Positions 50,201 through 61,500 of a stretch of DNA of 64,000 bases are shown here, in pieces; positions within the stretch are counted from its first letter, which is position 1, and every line of letters starts with the position of its first letter. The DNA lies in contig NC_061771.1 of the NCBI RefSeq assembly GCF_022458985.1, positions 21,401,501 to 21,465,500 on the forward strand. The letters are read 5' to 3'. The position numbers and the translations under genes were made by a program. This stretch comes from Mugil cephalus. Taxonomy: Eukaryota; Chordata; Actinopteri; Mugiliformes; Mugilidae. Under the pieces are notes generated by a model. The model was given only the letters and a program-made list of their open reading frames with translations. It was not told the origin of the DNA and made no database searches.

Positions 50201-51680
50201 GTCTTTTAGGGATCTGGAACTAATTTTTTGGAAAACTGAATGGTTGCCTCTGCAGCTAGAGTGAATCCACTACTACGGGGTAATTGCAGCCTAGAGAGAT
50301 ACTGTGTGTCGTCTTTTTTCCTCAATTTGCCGACATCACCTCACCTGCTCCAGACTCCCAGCAGCCTCCTGAACCCCGGAGCCTTCTGTAAGTACGGCTC
50401 CACCTGAAAACATGAAGAGAGGAGTGTCTAAAGGTGCGAAAACAGAAGCCTAAAAGATACGGGTGATCATTCATTTCTGCCATGCGACTGCGTGTATTCG
50501 TGTTTGTGTACCATCCCTCACCCAGGCTGTGGTGTCTTCTTCTAGTCCGGCAGCAAAAGTCGATCTGGACTCTTCTACGACGATCTGCAGCAGCAGCTCA
50601 ATCGACTCCACTGGACAGAAGAAGCAAATGAGTACATTAGAAGAGGCCTGGACGCCTGACTTGGATACTTCACTACAAATAGTCAGTACCTCTGATGGCG
50701 GCAGGCCGGTCTGGCACAATGTAGAACGTGGGGCTCTTTGTGGAGCTCCAAGTGGAGGTTATAACCGAAGGCGTCAAATGCTCCTTGTGGCTGGGATGTA
50801 GGGTCGTCTCGGGTAGGGTTCCACTTGTGGGAGTGCGTGTGGTCGTGCTGCTAGGAGACCACTGCCGGTCTTCAGATTTTACAGTTGTAAGCGGAAACAC
50901 AGAAGTATGCGTAGTAGCAGTAGTACTAATAATGGTGTGTGCCTGTGTGTGTGTAGGAGATATCTTAGTGGAGGTCTGCAGAGGCTGTTGCGTCTGAGGT
51001 GTGCGCATCGTTCGTAAAGATGCAAGTGTGGTTTTGTGATCCACAGTGCCTGTTTGCATGGTGGGCTGAGTGGTAGAGGAGGCTGAAATGGTGCTGTGTG
51101 ACCTATCAGGAGACGGAGTGTGTGTTTGGAGCATGGACAAAGGCGTAGATGACTCCATAGATGAGTCCGACGGCAGGGTAGGAACAGAAGTTGGCGAATC
51201 TGCAGATGAGCTGCTGTTGTGTGGCATTGTGTGAGTGGGACGATGCAGTGTTGACGTTTCTCCGGTGGCTCCTGCGACGGATGGGTTCTGGACGACATCT
51301 CTTGTCGTCAGAGCTGCTCCAGGTGTGGAAACAGAACCGGTGAACCCTGGCGTTTGCTCGTCGGGCCGGGAGGAGACGACGTTGGTAGTGATGTCCTCGC
51401 TAATGAAATGTGCCTGTGTGCTCTCTGTTGAAGTTTGTTTGTCTTTGTCGCTTGTCCGTGTGAGCGTGGAGGACATGCGTGGCGAGTGTGTGGCGCTCTC
51501 TGTGCTTTGAGGAGATGCTGTCTGACTGTGTGACGTGGAAGTCAGAGTCTGAAGAGTAGAAACATCTGAAGCACCAGATTCAAATGAGTCACTGTGACTT
51601 AAGTTTGGATGAACTGTACCAACAGCAGTGTTGAGCTCTGTGATGTGGGTGGTAGATGAATGAGTCCTGGTGGAGCCCTG

Positions 51681-51731
<51 letters not shown>

Positions 51732-53713
51732 AGTGGGTTCGGTGTCAGTTTCTCCGCTGCTTGAGTCGTGCTGTGGAGATTTGGTGGATGCTTTCGCAGG
51801 GTTAAAGGTGGTGGCAGAAGTCAGATCAGAGTTGAGTGCGTCTGTGCTTCTCTGGCTCCTCCACATGTGTTTACGTCCAGGTGTCCCACTGGCAGCTCCA
51901 CCACGTGGGATCAGGACGGTGTCACTCTCCCACGTTGTCCGGGAAGGTAGCTCAGTGAGAAGCAGAGTACCTGAGCTGGACGCACTTTGGTCGGTTTGTG
52001 TGGTTGCATGTTCGTCTCTGGGCTTTGGGGCTCTGGGTTTTGACGTATATTTTGACATATATTTTTGTATGTCTGGTGTATCTGTCAGAAAAATCTGAGC
52101 TGTCTCAGTGCTTGTGTTCGTCGTGTCTGTGCTCGGAGCACGCTGAAAATATGGGTGTGTTCCTTCTCTGGCAGTCACTGGTATATCTGTGAGGTGAGCC
52201 GCTGCAGATGCATCCGCTCCATTGTTTGGTTTTTCCTCAGGAAGCGGGAGAGTTTCCCTATCAGTTCCACCAGCGACAGGGAGTCCCTGCTGGGGTGTGG
52301 TGGGGTGCAGCAGGCCCTGGACCTGAGAGAAGGAGGCACTAGACACGGACTGAGGCTCCAGACCTCCGTAGAGGTGACCTCTGCCCCCATCTGTGCCTCT
52401 AACCAGCTCTTGGCCAACAGGGGCAGTGCTTGTAAAGCTGGTTCCTGTCTGGGACCAATGAGCGAGGTCTGGATCGTGCGTTGCTTGGGCCTCCGAGGAA
52501 TTCCTCTCATCTTCCTGGACTGGACGACCAGGAACAAACACAAAAACAGAGAGAGACAGGGTGAGGACAGACCGAGTGGAAACTACAACAACATAACATC
52601 GCTCTGCCTCGCAGTATACAGAGAGGGTGATAAGAACTTTCCGAGCGACAGATTTACCGCACACTTTGAACAACCCATTTCACAGCATGTGGCCTTAATA
52701 ACATACAGAACCTCTACCACGAACAAAAAATACTTTTCACACTCTAAAAAAAGTCAGCTCCAAATGTTATTACAACTATTAGATCAAACTCGTGATGTGG
52801 CTAATTGCAGGCAAGTGGACCACACTGACTCAATAAATTAAACCCAGGATAATTGAGGAAGAATTTCTCACCAGAATACGCAAGCCGGACCGCCTTTGAG
52901 GAGTATCCTGCTCCAGTCCAAATGATAACAGCGTTGTTTCTGTCACAGTAAGAGAGCAGAGCCGTCTGCCCGCTCTTCAAAACCCGACTTTCCTTGTCCC
53001 GGACACAGCGCACAGATATGCTCGATCCACTTTCTAGCCATGCCAACTTTAAAAGTACTGTCCTCCCCTGAGGAATATGTATCATCCAAGTGCAAACTGA
53101 AGGTGCCGAGGTCTGTTGGCTCACTGGGCCGAGTGTGTTGGCATCAGTAAACAGTCCAGGCAGGGTGAGACTAATGTGACCAGCAGGCTCTTGGTCCAGG
53201 CTGACATTTCCACCACAGAGCTGGTGCGACAAGGCCAATGTTGTATCTAAGTAGAGAGAGACAAGATGCTGCTAACAAAGGGTATTGCAATCTTTAATGT
53301 CCCTATGTTGAGAAGTAAAGATTAGTTAAACATCTACGGGCACAAGTTGAGGGAAGTTCATCCCAGAGTATATTTCCATTTTCATTAAACAGAATTGAAG
53401 TTTTTTTTGTGTGTGGAATAAATGGAACAAAGAAAAACTAAGCAAAACACAAAACAAATCTGATGGACATGGACTTAATTTTATGAGTCAGATCATTCTT
53501 ATGTTGTTTCTCAGCTCTTTTAGCTCTAGGGCTGAGTAGTCAGGATGTGGCATCCAGGTTGCCACAACATTTACAACCAACTTTAGATGACAGGTTTCTG
53601 GTAAGATAATGAAAGAAAAAACGTGGACAGAAAGTACAATGTTTGAGTAAAGACTACACACTACACTTGCCTGTTGTGATGATGAAATGCAACAGAAAGA
53701 CGTGGAGACGCAT
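44275..53713 (-). CDS. Type I membrane glycoprotein: CUB, mucin-like, SEA-like, EGF, TM, long tail (1125 aa)
   Basis: Eleven phase-consistent exons, 3378 nt: 53671-53713, 52872-53246, 50690-52519, 50522-50610, 50345-50403, 49560-49726, 48092-48257, 47816-48007, 45724-45945, 44463-44622 and 44275-44349. Order: signal peptide MRLHVFLLHFIITTG; CUB domain (about 22-138, four cysteines); a Ser/Thr/Pro mucin-like exon (140-749) with a poly-Ser run; SEA-like module (about 750-855, GHAVQSLVEFK) without an obvious GSVVV cleavage site; EGF domain (about 890-925, CRFDYCHHHGIC, then MGQRC). A membrane helix (933-956) and a 169-residue tail follow. The tail is rich in motif-like sequence (YRRFNHFDELSGRFW, SLDNPAFTRSDELLHL) and ends SRPRSYCEGMELVDLGKSWT. 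The tail looks conserved and signalling-competent. I do not recognise the gene; the SEA-EGF-TM end recalls IMPG and membrane mucins. Intron 1 uses a GC donor. Confidence 0.8.
45225..45345. mobile_element. Fragment of a Tc1/mariner-type repeat in an intron
   Basis: Holds TTCATGAAGTCAGCTGGAGT, then CCTGAAGGAGTTCCCACATG and GAGCACTTGTTGGCTGCTTT, blocks familiar from a widespread fish DNA transposon. Only about 120 bp is recognisable. Confidence 0.5.
45946..47296. other. Intron of the CUB/mucin/EGF gene, nothing specific seen
   Basis: AT-rich, with no exon-like open stretch with flanking splice sites. The open frames at 46434-46622 and 46880-47161 lack recognisable content. Confidence 0.45.
47297..47775. 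mobile_element. TIR-bounded DNA transposon relic in an intron
   Basis: Left end TACACCGACCAAGCATAACA and right end TGGCTGATCGGTGTA are inverted copies of the family ends; the outermost TA is the likely target duplication. The interior (CCCAGCAGAACTTTAT, AATTTGGAGGCCATGTCAAC) matches a common fish transposon, much decayed. The right end is only 41 bp from the transmembrane exon. Confidence 0.65.
48310..49559. other. Intron of the CUB/mucin/EGF gene, nothing specific seen
   Basis: AT-rich with no recognisable exon or repeat family. Confidence 0.45.
51680..51729. repeat. In-frame triplet repeat encoding poly-Ser
   Basis: A run of GAT/ATG triplets (plus strand), read on the minus strand as TCA codons, gives about a dozen consecutive serines inside the mucin-like exon. 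Likely length-variable between individuals. Confidence 0.85.
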
Positions 53714-54586
53714 TTCCGACGCTCAGACATTTCACTGTCAGACACCTTATTCATCCCAAATCCATACAGATTTCTCAGATTCCAGTGTCCGCACGCTGCA
53801 ACGAGGACGAGCAAACTGCGCAGAGCGAAATGATGTCCCGTTTTCCTGCGGACAGTCCCAGCGAGCAAAAGCGCACAGGCGTCACAAACTTTCCTCCTCC
53901 ATCATTTCCTTGTAACGGAAACCGCCGCGCTGTCACCTAAATTAGACACACGTGTGCCAGACAGCGTGTTTTCTAACGTAAGACGAGCGGAGAGAGGCTG
54001 GTGGGGAAGCTTTAAGCCTCCAGGGCCGTTGCGCGCCGAGGTTTCCGAAGATGAGAAGAAGGAATCCGGCGGTTCGCTGCGGGAGCTGCTGTTTTTTACG
54101 CAAGGCATAAACCGAGTACAGGAAACCTTTACCACAGGAGGCAGGGAGACATGAGAGGGCCAGTTCATTAGTGCTTTCACACTTCACACCCCACTGGGAG
54201 TGATGGAAACCAGCAAACACACCGAGCAGGAAGGCCTCAGTCGTGCGCTGCTTCCATTTGCCCAGTATTTAAGACCAGTAAGCCTATAAATCACACAAAA
54301 TGATGCCCTGTAATATAGTCTACCAAGATTAATACTATTACTACTACAGTATTTATTGTTAAACACTGTAGGGTCATGTAAAGTAAGGTATGCCATGATT
54401 TATAAGGTTGATAGCTGTACAGCGTCTTGAACACATCTGTTTTAAATCTTTATATATTTATATAAGGTCACCACTCTGCAGCAGGATATAAAAGCACGGC
54501 TTATATGGGAAGAGTTTCTTTTTCGGTTTACATGTGTGTTAACTGAAAATAACTGGCAAATTTTGACACTAAAACAGTGTCATTAA
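53714..54586. other. 5' flank of the CUB/mucin/EGF gene
   Basis: 53750-54130 is richer in CpG and GC than its surroundings, as expected of a promoter and 5' UTR. The start site was not determined. The open frames here on both strands look like by-products of the composition. Confidence 0.4.
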
Positions 54587-54989
54587 CCAACCAGGCATAA
54601 CATTATGACCACTGACAGGAGAAGTAAATAACACTGACCGTCTTGTCACAATTCAATGTTCTGCTGGGGGAGTGTGGGTGTTACTGGCAATGACACCGGT
54701 CCATGGCAGCAGCCATCCACAGCAGGATGCAGCCTGACACAGACAGACACACACACACAGAATGGCTCAGGAACAATTAACAATTAATTGCTCAAAAACT
54801 GATCCAGGGATGAGGGACGGTCCACAGAGGCCCCCTCCCCTCAACCCATAGGACCCAAAGGCCCCCATTAACAACATCCTGTCCCCAGGCACCACAGGAC
54901 ACCCTCAGACGAGCCATGTCCACTTTCTGATGAGTCACAACTGGAGGCCTACTCAATATTAGGTCATAATGTTATGCCTGATCTGTGTA
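54587..54989. mobile_element. TIR-bounded DNA transposon relic (same family as 47297-47775)
   Basis: Inverted ends CCAGGCATAACATTATGACC and GGTCATAATGTTATGCCTG (54962-54980). The interior is short and degenerate with no transposase frame, so it is a non-autonomous or internally deleted copy. A further end fragment lies at about 56600-56648. Confidence 0.75.
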
Positions 54990-56872
54990 TTAAACATCCT
55001 TACACTCATTCTGTCCTTCTCTGGGGTATTTAAACCTTGTCAGATTATTTTAAATGTTTAGTTTTGAGTTGGCACCCTTGACCAAATGTCAACATTATCC
55101 ATTATCCTAAGTGTACATGATGATCTCCTCAAATGCAGCAAGCATGCAAGCAGCAAAATTAGCACAGTGTGTCCACTTGATGCATTTAAGTCACCTATTC
55201 ATTGTCTTTTAGCTCTGTTTTTGGTCTCCACCAGCCCCCGGATGAAACATCCACATCGTTAGCCACTACATAAAATAGTTGTAGATGTTTAAATACTGAC
55301 AGAAAACAAGTCATTTTCCACTAAAACAATAACTGGACATCCCCAGTGACCTTTTCAAAAGTATTCTCTGATTACAACAATGTGTTGGACATAAGTATTC
55401 TGAACATATTTTTATTTTTAAAATATGTGTTCTATCATTTTTATGTCTGCTGTTCCAGCATTTGGAAGTTTGCTGCATCAGAAACGGTGATTGTAAAGCA
55501 GCATAAATCAGATAATAGTTTCACCTCTCTCTCTCTCTCTCTCTGGCCTACCTAGAAAAGGTAAGACTCACATATAACCTCCTGAGACCCTGTGTCCTCA
55601 TATGGGGAAGTTGTTTATTTTATTTTTCTTTAATTTAATCTAATTTATTTTATCTTTCTTGTGTCTTTTATGACTGTTTTCTTTTATGTGCAACAAAGTT
55701 ACAAAGTAATTTCCCTTATGGATCATTAAAATCTGTCTAAGTCTAAGTTTTATTGGTTTTATTGCAACTTATTCTGCTTCATTTACACTCAACGTCATCA
55801 TTAGTGGACGCTTTAGTCTGCCATCTAGTGGTAGCAAAAGTTAAAACTTATTTATTTATGCTTTTTAACGTTTCTAGTTTGATGTGACAGCAAATTTAAC
55901 AAATTAGCATTTTTTGCTAATTACTAAGTACTTGTTTGAGGACTTTTGGACTTCATTGTTTACAGTTCTGTCTTTGCACAACCATGTCCAGGTAGTAAAA
56001 TTAACAGTTTTATATTTTGTCACACACTGGTAACTTCTTTATGACATAAATAATGCAATATGAATTCTGAGGTCCTACTAACCCCAAATTAAAAATGAAA
56101 TAAATTAAAAATGAATACCAAATAAAAGCACAGGTCTCAGCTTCATATATATTATTGAAAACATGTAAGTATTTCAGAGAGACTATTTACGTAGACGAGT
56201 GCAGACATGTAATTCAGACATGCAATTACTCAAACTCAACCAACGAATGCATATTTCTTGTCTGGATGATTGTGGTTTGTATTACCAAATGTTGTATTTA
56301 CAGAACAAAAAGACACCAAGACCTTGTTTTAGCCACAAATAAGAATATTCACACATCTATTTTACTGCTACGTGTGTGCAGACAGGTTGAACACCTTCAA
56401 TCCTGTCACATTTTCATTTTAATGTAATATTTTGCAATGTTTTAAAATTACTACGTGTTAAGGGGCTGCTGCTTACAATTATGTTTATTGGATTGAGCTA
56501 CGTGGAGTGGGCATAGTGTTGTTATAAGGAGAAATTGGTTGTTGGTTCATGCAATAACATGACACATACAGAACATTGTATTGTCACAAGATGGTAAATG
56601 TTATTCGATTCGCCTGTCAGTGGTCATAATGTTGCTGTTGATCTGTATTCAGTATTCATGATACTTGGAGCCTTTAACAAATACCATTTCCCAAAGTTGC
56701 CAACAGACCAATTAATTAACTCTTAATAGTGTAAGAGTTAATAAGTCGGTCCATTTATTTTTTACTACAATGAGACTTGAAGGTCCGTCACTCTTGCCTC
56801 CACAAAAACTATTTCCCTGGCAAACTTTTCTGGGCATGTAGCATATTGTTGGAAAACTTGACCCACTAACAA
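54990..56872. other. Gene-poor, AT-rich region
   Basis: Contains a CT run near 55526-55545 and one transposon end fragment at about 56600-56648 (TCAGTGGTCATAATGTTG). No recognisable gene. Confidence 0.45.
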
Positions 56873-57729
56873 TACACTGTAAAAAAAAAAAAAAAAAAAA
56901 AAAAAACGTAAAATAACGGAAAATTACTTTCTCGTAAAAATACAGCTATTTCCCATAATTAAAATACAGCTTGTACCTGTATTTGTATTTTTTAAATTTT
57001 TTTTTTTTGCCGTATTTTCAAGTTGTTCTAACGTTTAATTAGAAACATTTTTACATTTTAAAACAATTAAATCACCTAGAAATATGGTAAATGTTGTATT
57101 ACGAACAATAATGCTTAAATTTACAGAAATGTGCTGTTATTAATCGGTTTTAATGACATAATTTTATGGGAAGAGATTGTATAATAATTTATATTTGATG
57201 TAATACAACAGTATATGACAAAAAAAAGGGGTTCAATCTTTCAAAACACGTCAAAAAACTTGCAAAATTAGATATTTGGTTAGATTGCAAGAATTTATAA
57301 TAATAATATAATATAATATATAATAATAATGCTTAAAGTTACAGAAATGTGCTCTTATTAGTTGTTTTAATGGCATTATTTTATTTAAAAAGGCTGTAGG
57401 CTATATTAGATTAGATGTAATATAACAGTATACAACAATAATTTGATCTTTTCAAAACATGAGAACATGACAAAAAATGAGACCAAGCTGAACAAGAACA
57501 GCTACAATTTCCCATTCTCCTTATTTTTATTCAACTGCAGCAGGTAGTCATTATTAAAGCAATATTCAAAAATCTGTTCAATTAAAATGACTGGTTCTGA
57601 AACAAAAACAAAACCAAAACAAAATTCAACTGAACTGGTAATGAAAGAAAAAAGTAAAAAAATAAATAAATAAAAAGAAAAAAAAATTGTTGAGTTACCA
57701 ATTTACATACAAGTCACCATACATACAAC

Positions 57730-57997
57730 TAGTAAATGAGCTGCAGTGCACTGTGGGAGTTCAGTGTTTTTTGGTTGATGTTACAACCATGAGTGTGGTG
57801 TGGCATTCAGTTGTTGTGTAACTCTCGCTCGTTCACTGATGAGTGACTAGTTGCCGCTATTCTGAGGCTGTTAGTTAGCGTGAAAAAGTGAACGGCTTTG
57901 ATCAGCATCCTTGCTCCGCACCGCTCGCTGCAGAGAGCTGCAACAGAGAAACGAAAGAGCCGCATGCGGCTCCGGAGCCGCTGGTTGCCGACCCCTG
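57730..57997 (-). mobile_element. hAT-type transposon end
   Basis: The minus strand starts with CAGGGGTCGGCAACC (57983-57997) followed by GGAGCCGCATGCGGCTC, the characteristic end of a common vertebrate hAT family. The opposite end was not identified, so the left limit is approximate. It truncates the third exon of the SAM-like gene. Confidence 0.6.
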
Positions 57998-59880
57998 CTC
58001 TATAGAGTTGTCGAGGTGTGGTGTCCATACTTGAACTACTTGTTGATCGCAATGAAGTTGCAGTTTCTGAGCAGTAACCACCTGAAGAGAAGACAGAAAA
58101 CATTAGCTGTTATTAAATAATAACAGCTAATAACAGTTTAAGAGGCAGGACCAGGATAAAGGTGCAAGAAGATCCAGCTTTTTCCAACACCACAGCAGTC
58201 ACACGAGTCCCCCTATAGACAGCACTGTTGCTTTTGGACAGACAAGCTTGCAAGATCTCAACATAACACACTACAAAGAAAATACACACCAGACTGACTA
58301 TACATGGGAACTAAATGAACAACATATTGTTGTTGGGGGAACTATTGCTACTGCTGGATACAAAAGTCATTTTTGTTCTGTACATTGTGATAAAGTATCC
58401 TGTGTTCATCCCATAATCCCATCCCATCATTAGTTGTGTGTCATTTGGTACCGAATCAGAATCTAGAGAAGATAGACCCAACTGATGATACTGATTTATA
58501 AGCACACTGTCAATTCACTGCTGCTGGTTGTACTATATTACACTAAGTTACACGTAGATTATGTTATTTTTCAGCCCATCTAACCCAAAAGAGTAATTGT
58601 GTGCAACAGATGCATGTACTCACCAGAGAGGGGCATCTGGTCAGACTGTGTTACTGGACTTGTACTGGTACTGGCTCTGCTCAACTGTTGGTTGCTCTGG
58701 CTGCTTGGAGAACTGTCTAAGACATGTTGTTGGCCTTACTAAAGGACAGATAGTAGTAATATTTAAACACAGACATCACATAGCTCATTCTGGGTATATT
58801 ATTACCTAACATAATTATATCCTCAGTAGCCATTGATATATTTTAAACTGTTCCTTTCTCAATATAATGCAGTACACCATGACTAAGACCCACTATGAAA
58901 TCAATGATGAACAAGGTGTAGTGTATAGTCATCGCCTTTTCCAAAACATCAACAAAAATGTAGAGACGATTCTTTGAAGTTGTCAGGCCGAGACTCAAAG
59001 CAGGACTCAGAATGCAGAGATGACAAAAGGCTTTATTTGGATTCTTCAGAGATCCCTCACAGAGTGACAAACAAAATGGCTACAAAAAACCTAGACGTTA
59101 ATCTGACTACTGAAAACAAAAAACTCTCCAGAAGGAGGAAAACTCAAATCAAAGAAACAACTCAAAAAAAAAAAAAAAAACCACAAAACACTCCGAATGG
59201 AGGAAAACCTCAGGACTATGGATCTAAACTAAGAAAAGACTTAACAAACAAAAACTCTCTCTTCGAGAGGATTCACAGGCTTACTTGAAAACTTCTTTGG
59301 TTGAAGACATGAAACAAGGCACGAGAACAGGTTGAGTACGATAACACTCTGGCACAAGACAAGGGGAACACAGACTACTTAAACACATGGAGAGAAATAG
59401 GGGACAGGTGGACACAATCAGGAATCAGGGAAGACAATCAGACTGGTGACACATGAGGAAGGGCAAGTGACCTGAAACGAGAGGAGAGTTACTTTTCAAA
59501 ATAAAACAGGACATGACAGGACAAAACAACCCCAAGACAAGACACCCTCACCACAGTGTGACAGAAGTATAATTCATAGTAGAACTGCTGTATTGGTCTG
59601 GATTGATTAGTACAGGTGGACCTAATAAGTAGATTTTGACTATGCACATTTTTTTAATGTGAAAGTTTATTCTGTACAAATTGAAACACATACTTGTCTT
59701 TTTGAGCAGTGACAGACGTTTCCTGGCTTCAACTGGTCTGAGGAAAAAAAGGAGGTGACTCTCCTGCAGGTAGCTCAGGTCCTCAACTCCTAAACATTGC
59801 AGATGCTCCAGCAAAGGCTCAGGATCTCTCAGTTTGGGCACTGATTTGATGAAAGACAGAAGCGGACTCTCTGCATCCAT
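57998..59880 (-). pseudogene. Broken spliced gene with SAM-like N-terminus (teleost multi-copy family?)
   Basis: Three phase-consistent exons: 59694-59880, 58624-58716 and 57998-58081. Exon 1 starts MDAESPLLSFIKSVP and continues LLEHLQCLGVEDLSYLQESH, then FLRPVEARKRL. This helical SAM-like pattern is seen at the start of a large family of uncharacterised fish proteins. Exons 2 and 3 encode a Ser/Thr/Gln-rich linker (NSSPSSQSNQQLSRASTSTS, then SLRSTSSSSMDTT). The frame then runs into the hAT end at 57997, so the C-terminal part is lost or displaced. Intron 1 holds a transposon (58978-59567). A CCAAT-containing, CpG-richer block at 61300-61460 may be its promoter and 5' UTR exon. Confidence 0.55.
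58978..59567. mobile_element. Non-autonomous DNA transposon in intron 1 of the SAM-like gene
   Basis: Left end GTTGTCAGGCCGAGACTCAA and right end near CCACAGTGTGACAG. The interior (AAGGCTTTATTTGG, GGACAGGTGGACACAATCAG, AAAATAAAACAGGACATGAC) matches a common percomorph repeat. No transposase. Confidence 0.55.
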
Positions 59881-60189
59881 GACTACGAGGACTAGAAGGG
59901 ATGAAAAATACTGTTACTGTCAGATTTTAATCTTTCAAACTCGAGATGACTCGGAGTCAACAATGCTATGCTTAAGTGAAATTACTCTTGTCCCACAAAG
60001 CTTGTACACATGCAAATGGTAATAATCTAGTTTCTGCTCAGGCTTCCAACATTTCATGCTTGTTTCACTTCATACAATGCAAATGCTGGCACATAGGACA
60101 CGTTATGAGGTGTAACAAAGTATAAGTGCTGGTCCTGCATCACAAGCATGAGCTCAATCTGTCTGAATTCAAGTGCCTCACCTTGGTTA

Positions 60190-61456
60190 AACACAGAAAG
60201 ACCCTTTTTGTACTGAGTGCCTTACTACTGCATCTCAGTAGCTGCTCAACATTGGGTTCTTTGACTAAGGTTTCTCCTACTGTGGAGCACACTGCTTCAC
60301 TGTACAGTTCAGCATGGAAAGGAGTGGAGTTCTTAACCACCAGTTTATGCCATGAAATCAACTCTCACCACTTATCTGCAGAGAGAGAGAAAAAAAAGAT
60401 AAATCATGAAATTTGCCAAAATCAAAATAAATGCTATTGGTTGTGAAAAAGTCGACCTAAACCGTGTTAGCAGATCTCCCCTCAATAAACTAGAAGATGA
60501 TCGTTAGCTTATCCTTTACATATTTTTCAGTATTGTTTTGAATTCCATGTTGACCACTGACTAGTGTTGCACCAAAATTAAAATTTGAAAAACCTTGAAA
60601 AAGGCAGAGTAGGTCGCTCCTCCTATATTTGTGAGAGGCAAGAGGAAGATGAAAATATTAGTTTTAAGAAAGAGTAACTAGTTGAAATAAACCTTTACCA
60701 AATCTCAGTATCATATATAAAACATTTGTTCTCTCTTCTTTGGAATAAAACCCACTTAAAATGGCTTATTAGCGACACCTGCAAGTGGAGGAGTAGGAGC
60801 AGTCTGTGCGGAAAGAAGACTTTAACATTTTGACACATTATATCAAATCCAGCTTCCTATTCTAGCCAGAAATCATGCCATTTCAAGTCACACATTCAAG
60901 GTTATTGCCAAAAAACTAGTGAAAATATAGAAGAGGGTTGATAATCGATTATTGTTCATTGTTGCAGCTCTAAACAAATGTTGTTCCTCTTTCTCTCCGC
61001 CTGTGTCAGTCAGTTCACAAAAGTAAATGTAATGACTCCCTGTTAAGTGCTAAGCTAATGTTAGTGTAAATAAAATAAAAAGTGTGTAGTCTGGCTGACT
61101 ACTAACACTCATAGATACATATCTATGACTAACACTGGCAGACGCCACGTGAAGACGCCGCCGCCGGCCATACTTTTGTCATCGTCGTTAGCTAACATTT
61201 CAATTGATGACATGCTAGCGGATTGGTTTTGTCGACTGAGTAAAGTCAGAGGCATGGTGGTAAATAAAGTTAATACTACTCAGCTTCAGTTTGATACTTG
61301 CCTTCTGCCTTCGTCCTTCCTCCAGCCTCGACATTAGCTGCTGTTTGCTCAAAGTTTCTGTGACCAAACGGGAACAGCCGCGTGGTGGTTGTTGACCTTG
61401 TTAAGCGTAACGTCAAAGACGGATGTTCAGTGTCCCAACAGCCAATGGCATGTCGT
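60190..61456. other. Region upstream of the SAM-like gene
   Basis: On the minus strand, 60190-60361 is open and ends in AAG followed by a GTGAGG donor, so it may be an untranslated or coding upstream exon. No acceptor in a consistent frame was found. 61300-61456 carries a CCAAT motif (61439-61446 area) and possible promoter composition. Confidence 0.3.
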
Positions 61457-61500
61457 CTTCTTCTTCTTCTTCTTCTTATTCTTCTTCTTCTTCTTCTTCT
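61457..61500. repeat. CTT microsatellite
   Basis: About fourteen CTT units with one interruption; TA/TG-rich repeats follow at 61672-61722. Confidence 0.9.

Noticed and set aside
51670-52098. Plus-strand frame with a poly-Asp run
   Set aside because: Shadow of the poly-Ser tract in the mucin-like exon on the other strand.
52065-52841. 258-codon plus-strand frame
   Set aside because: Opposite the mucin-like exon and its intron; no recognisable domain and no conserved start context.
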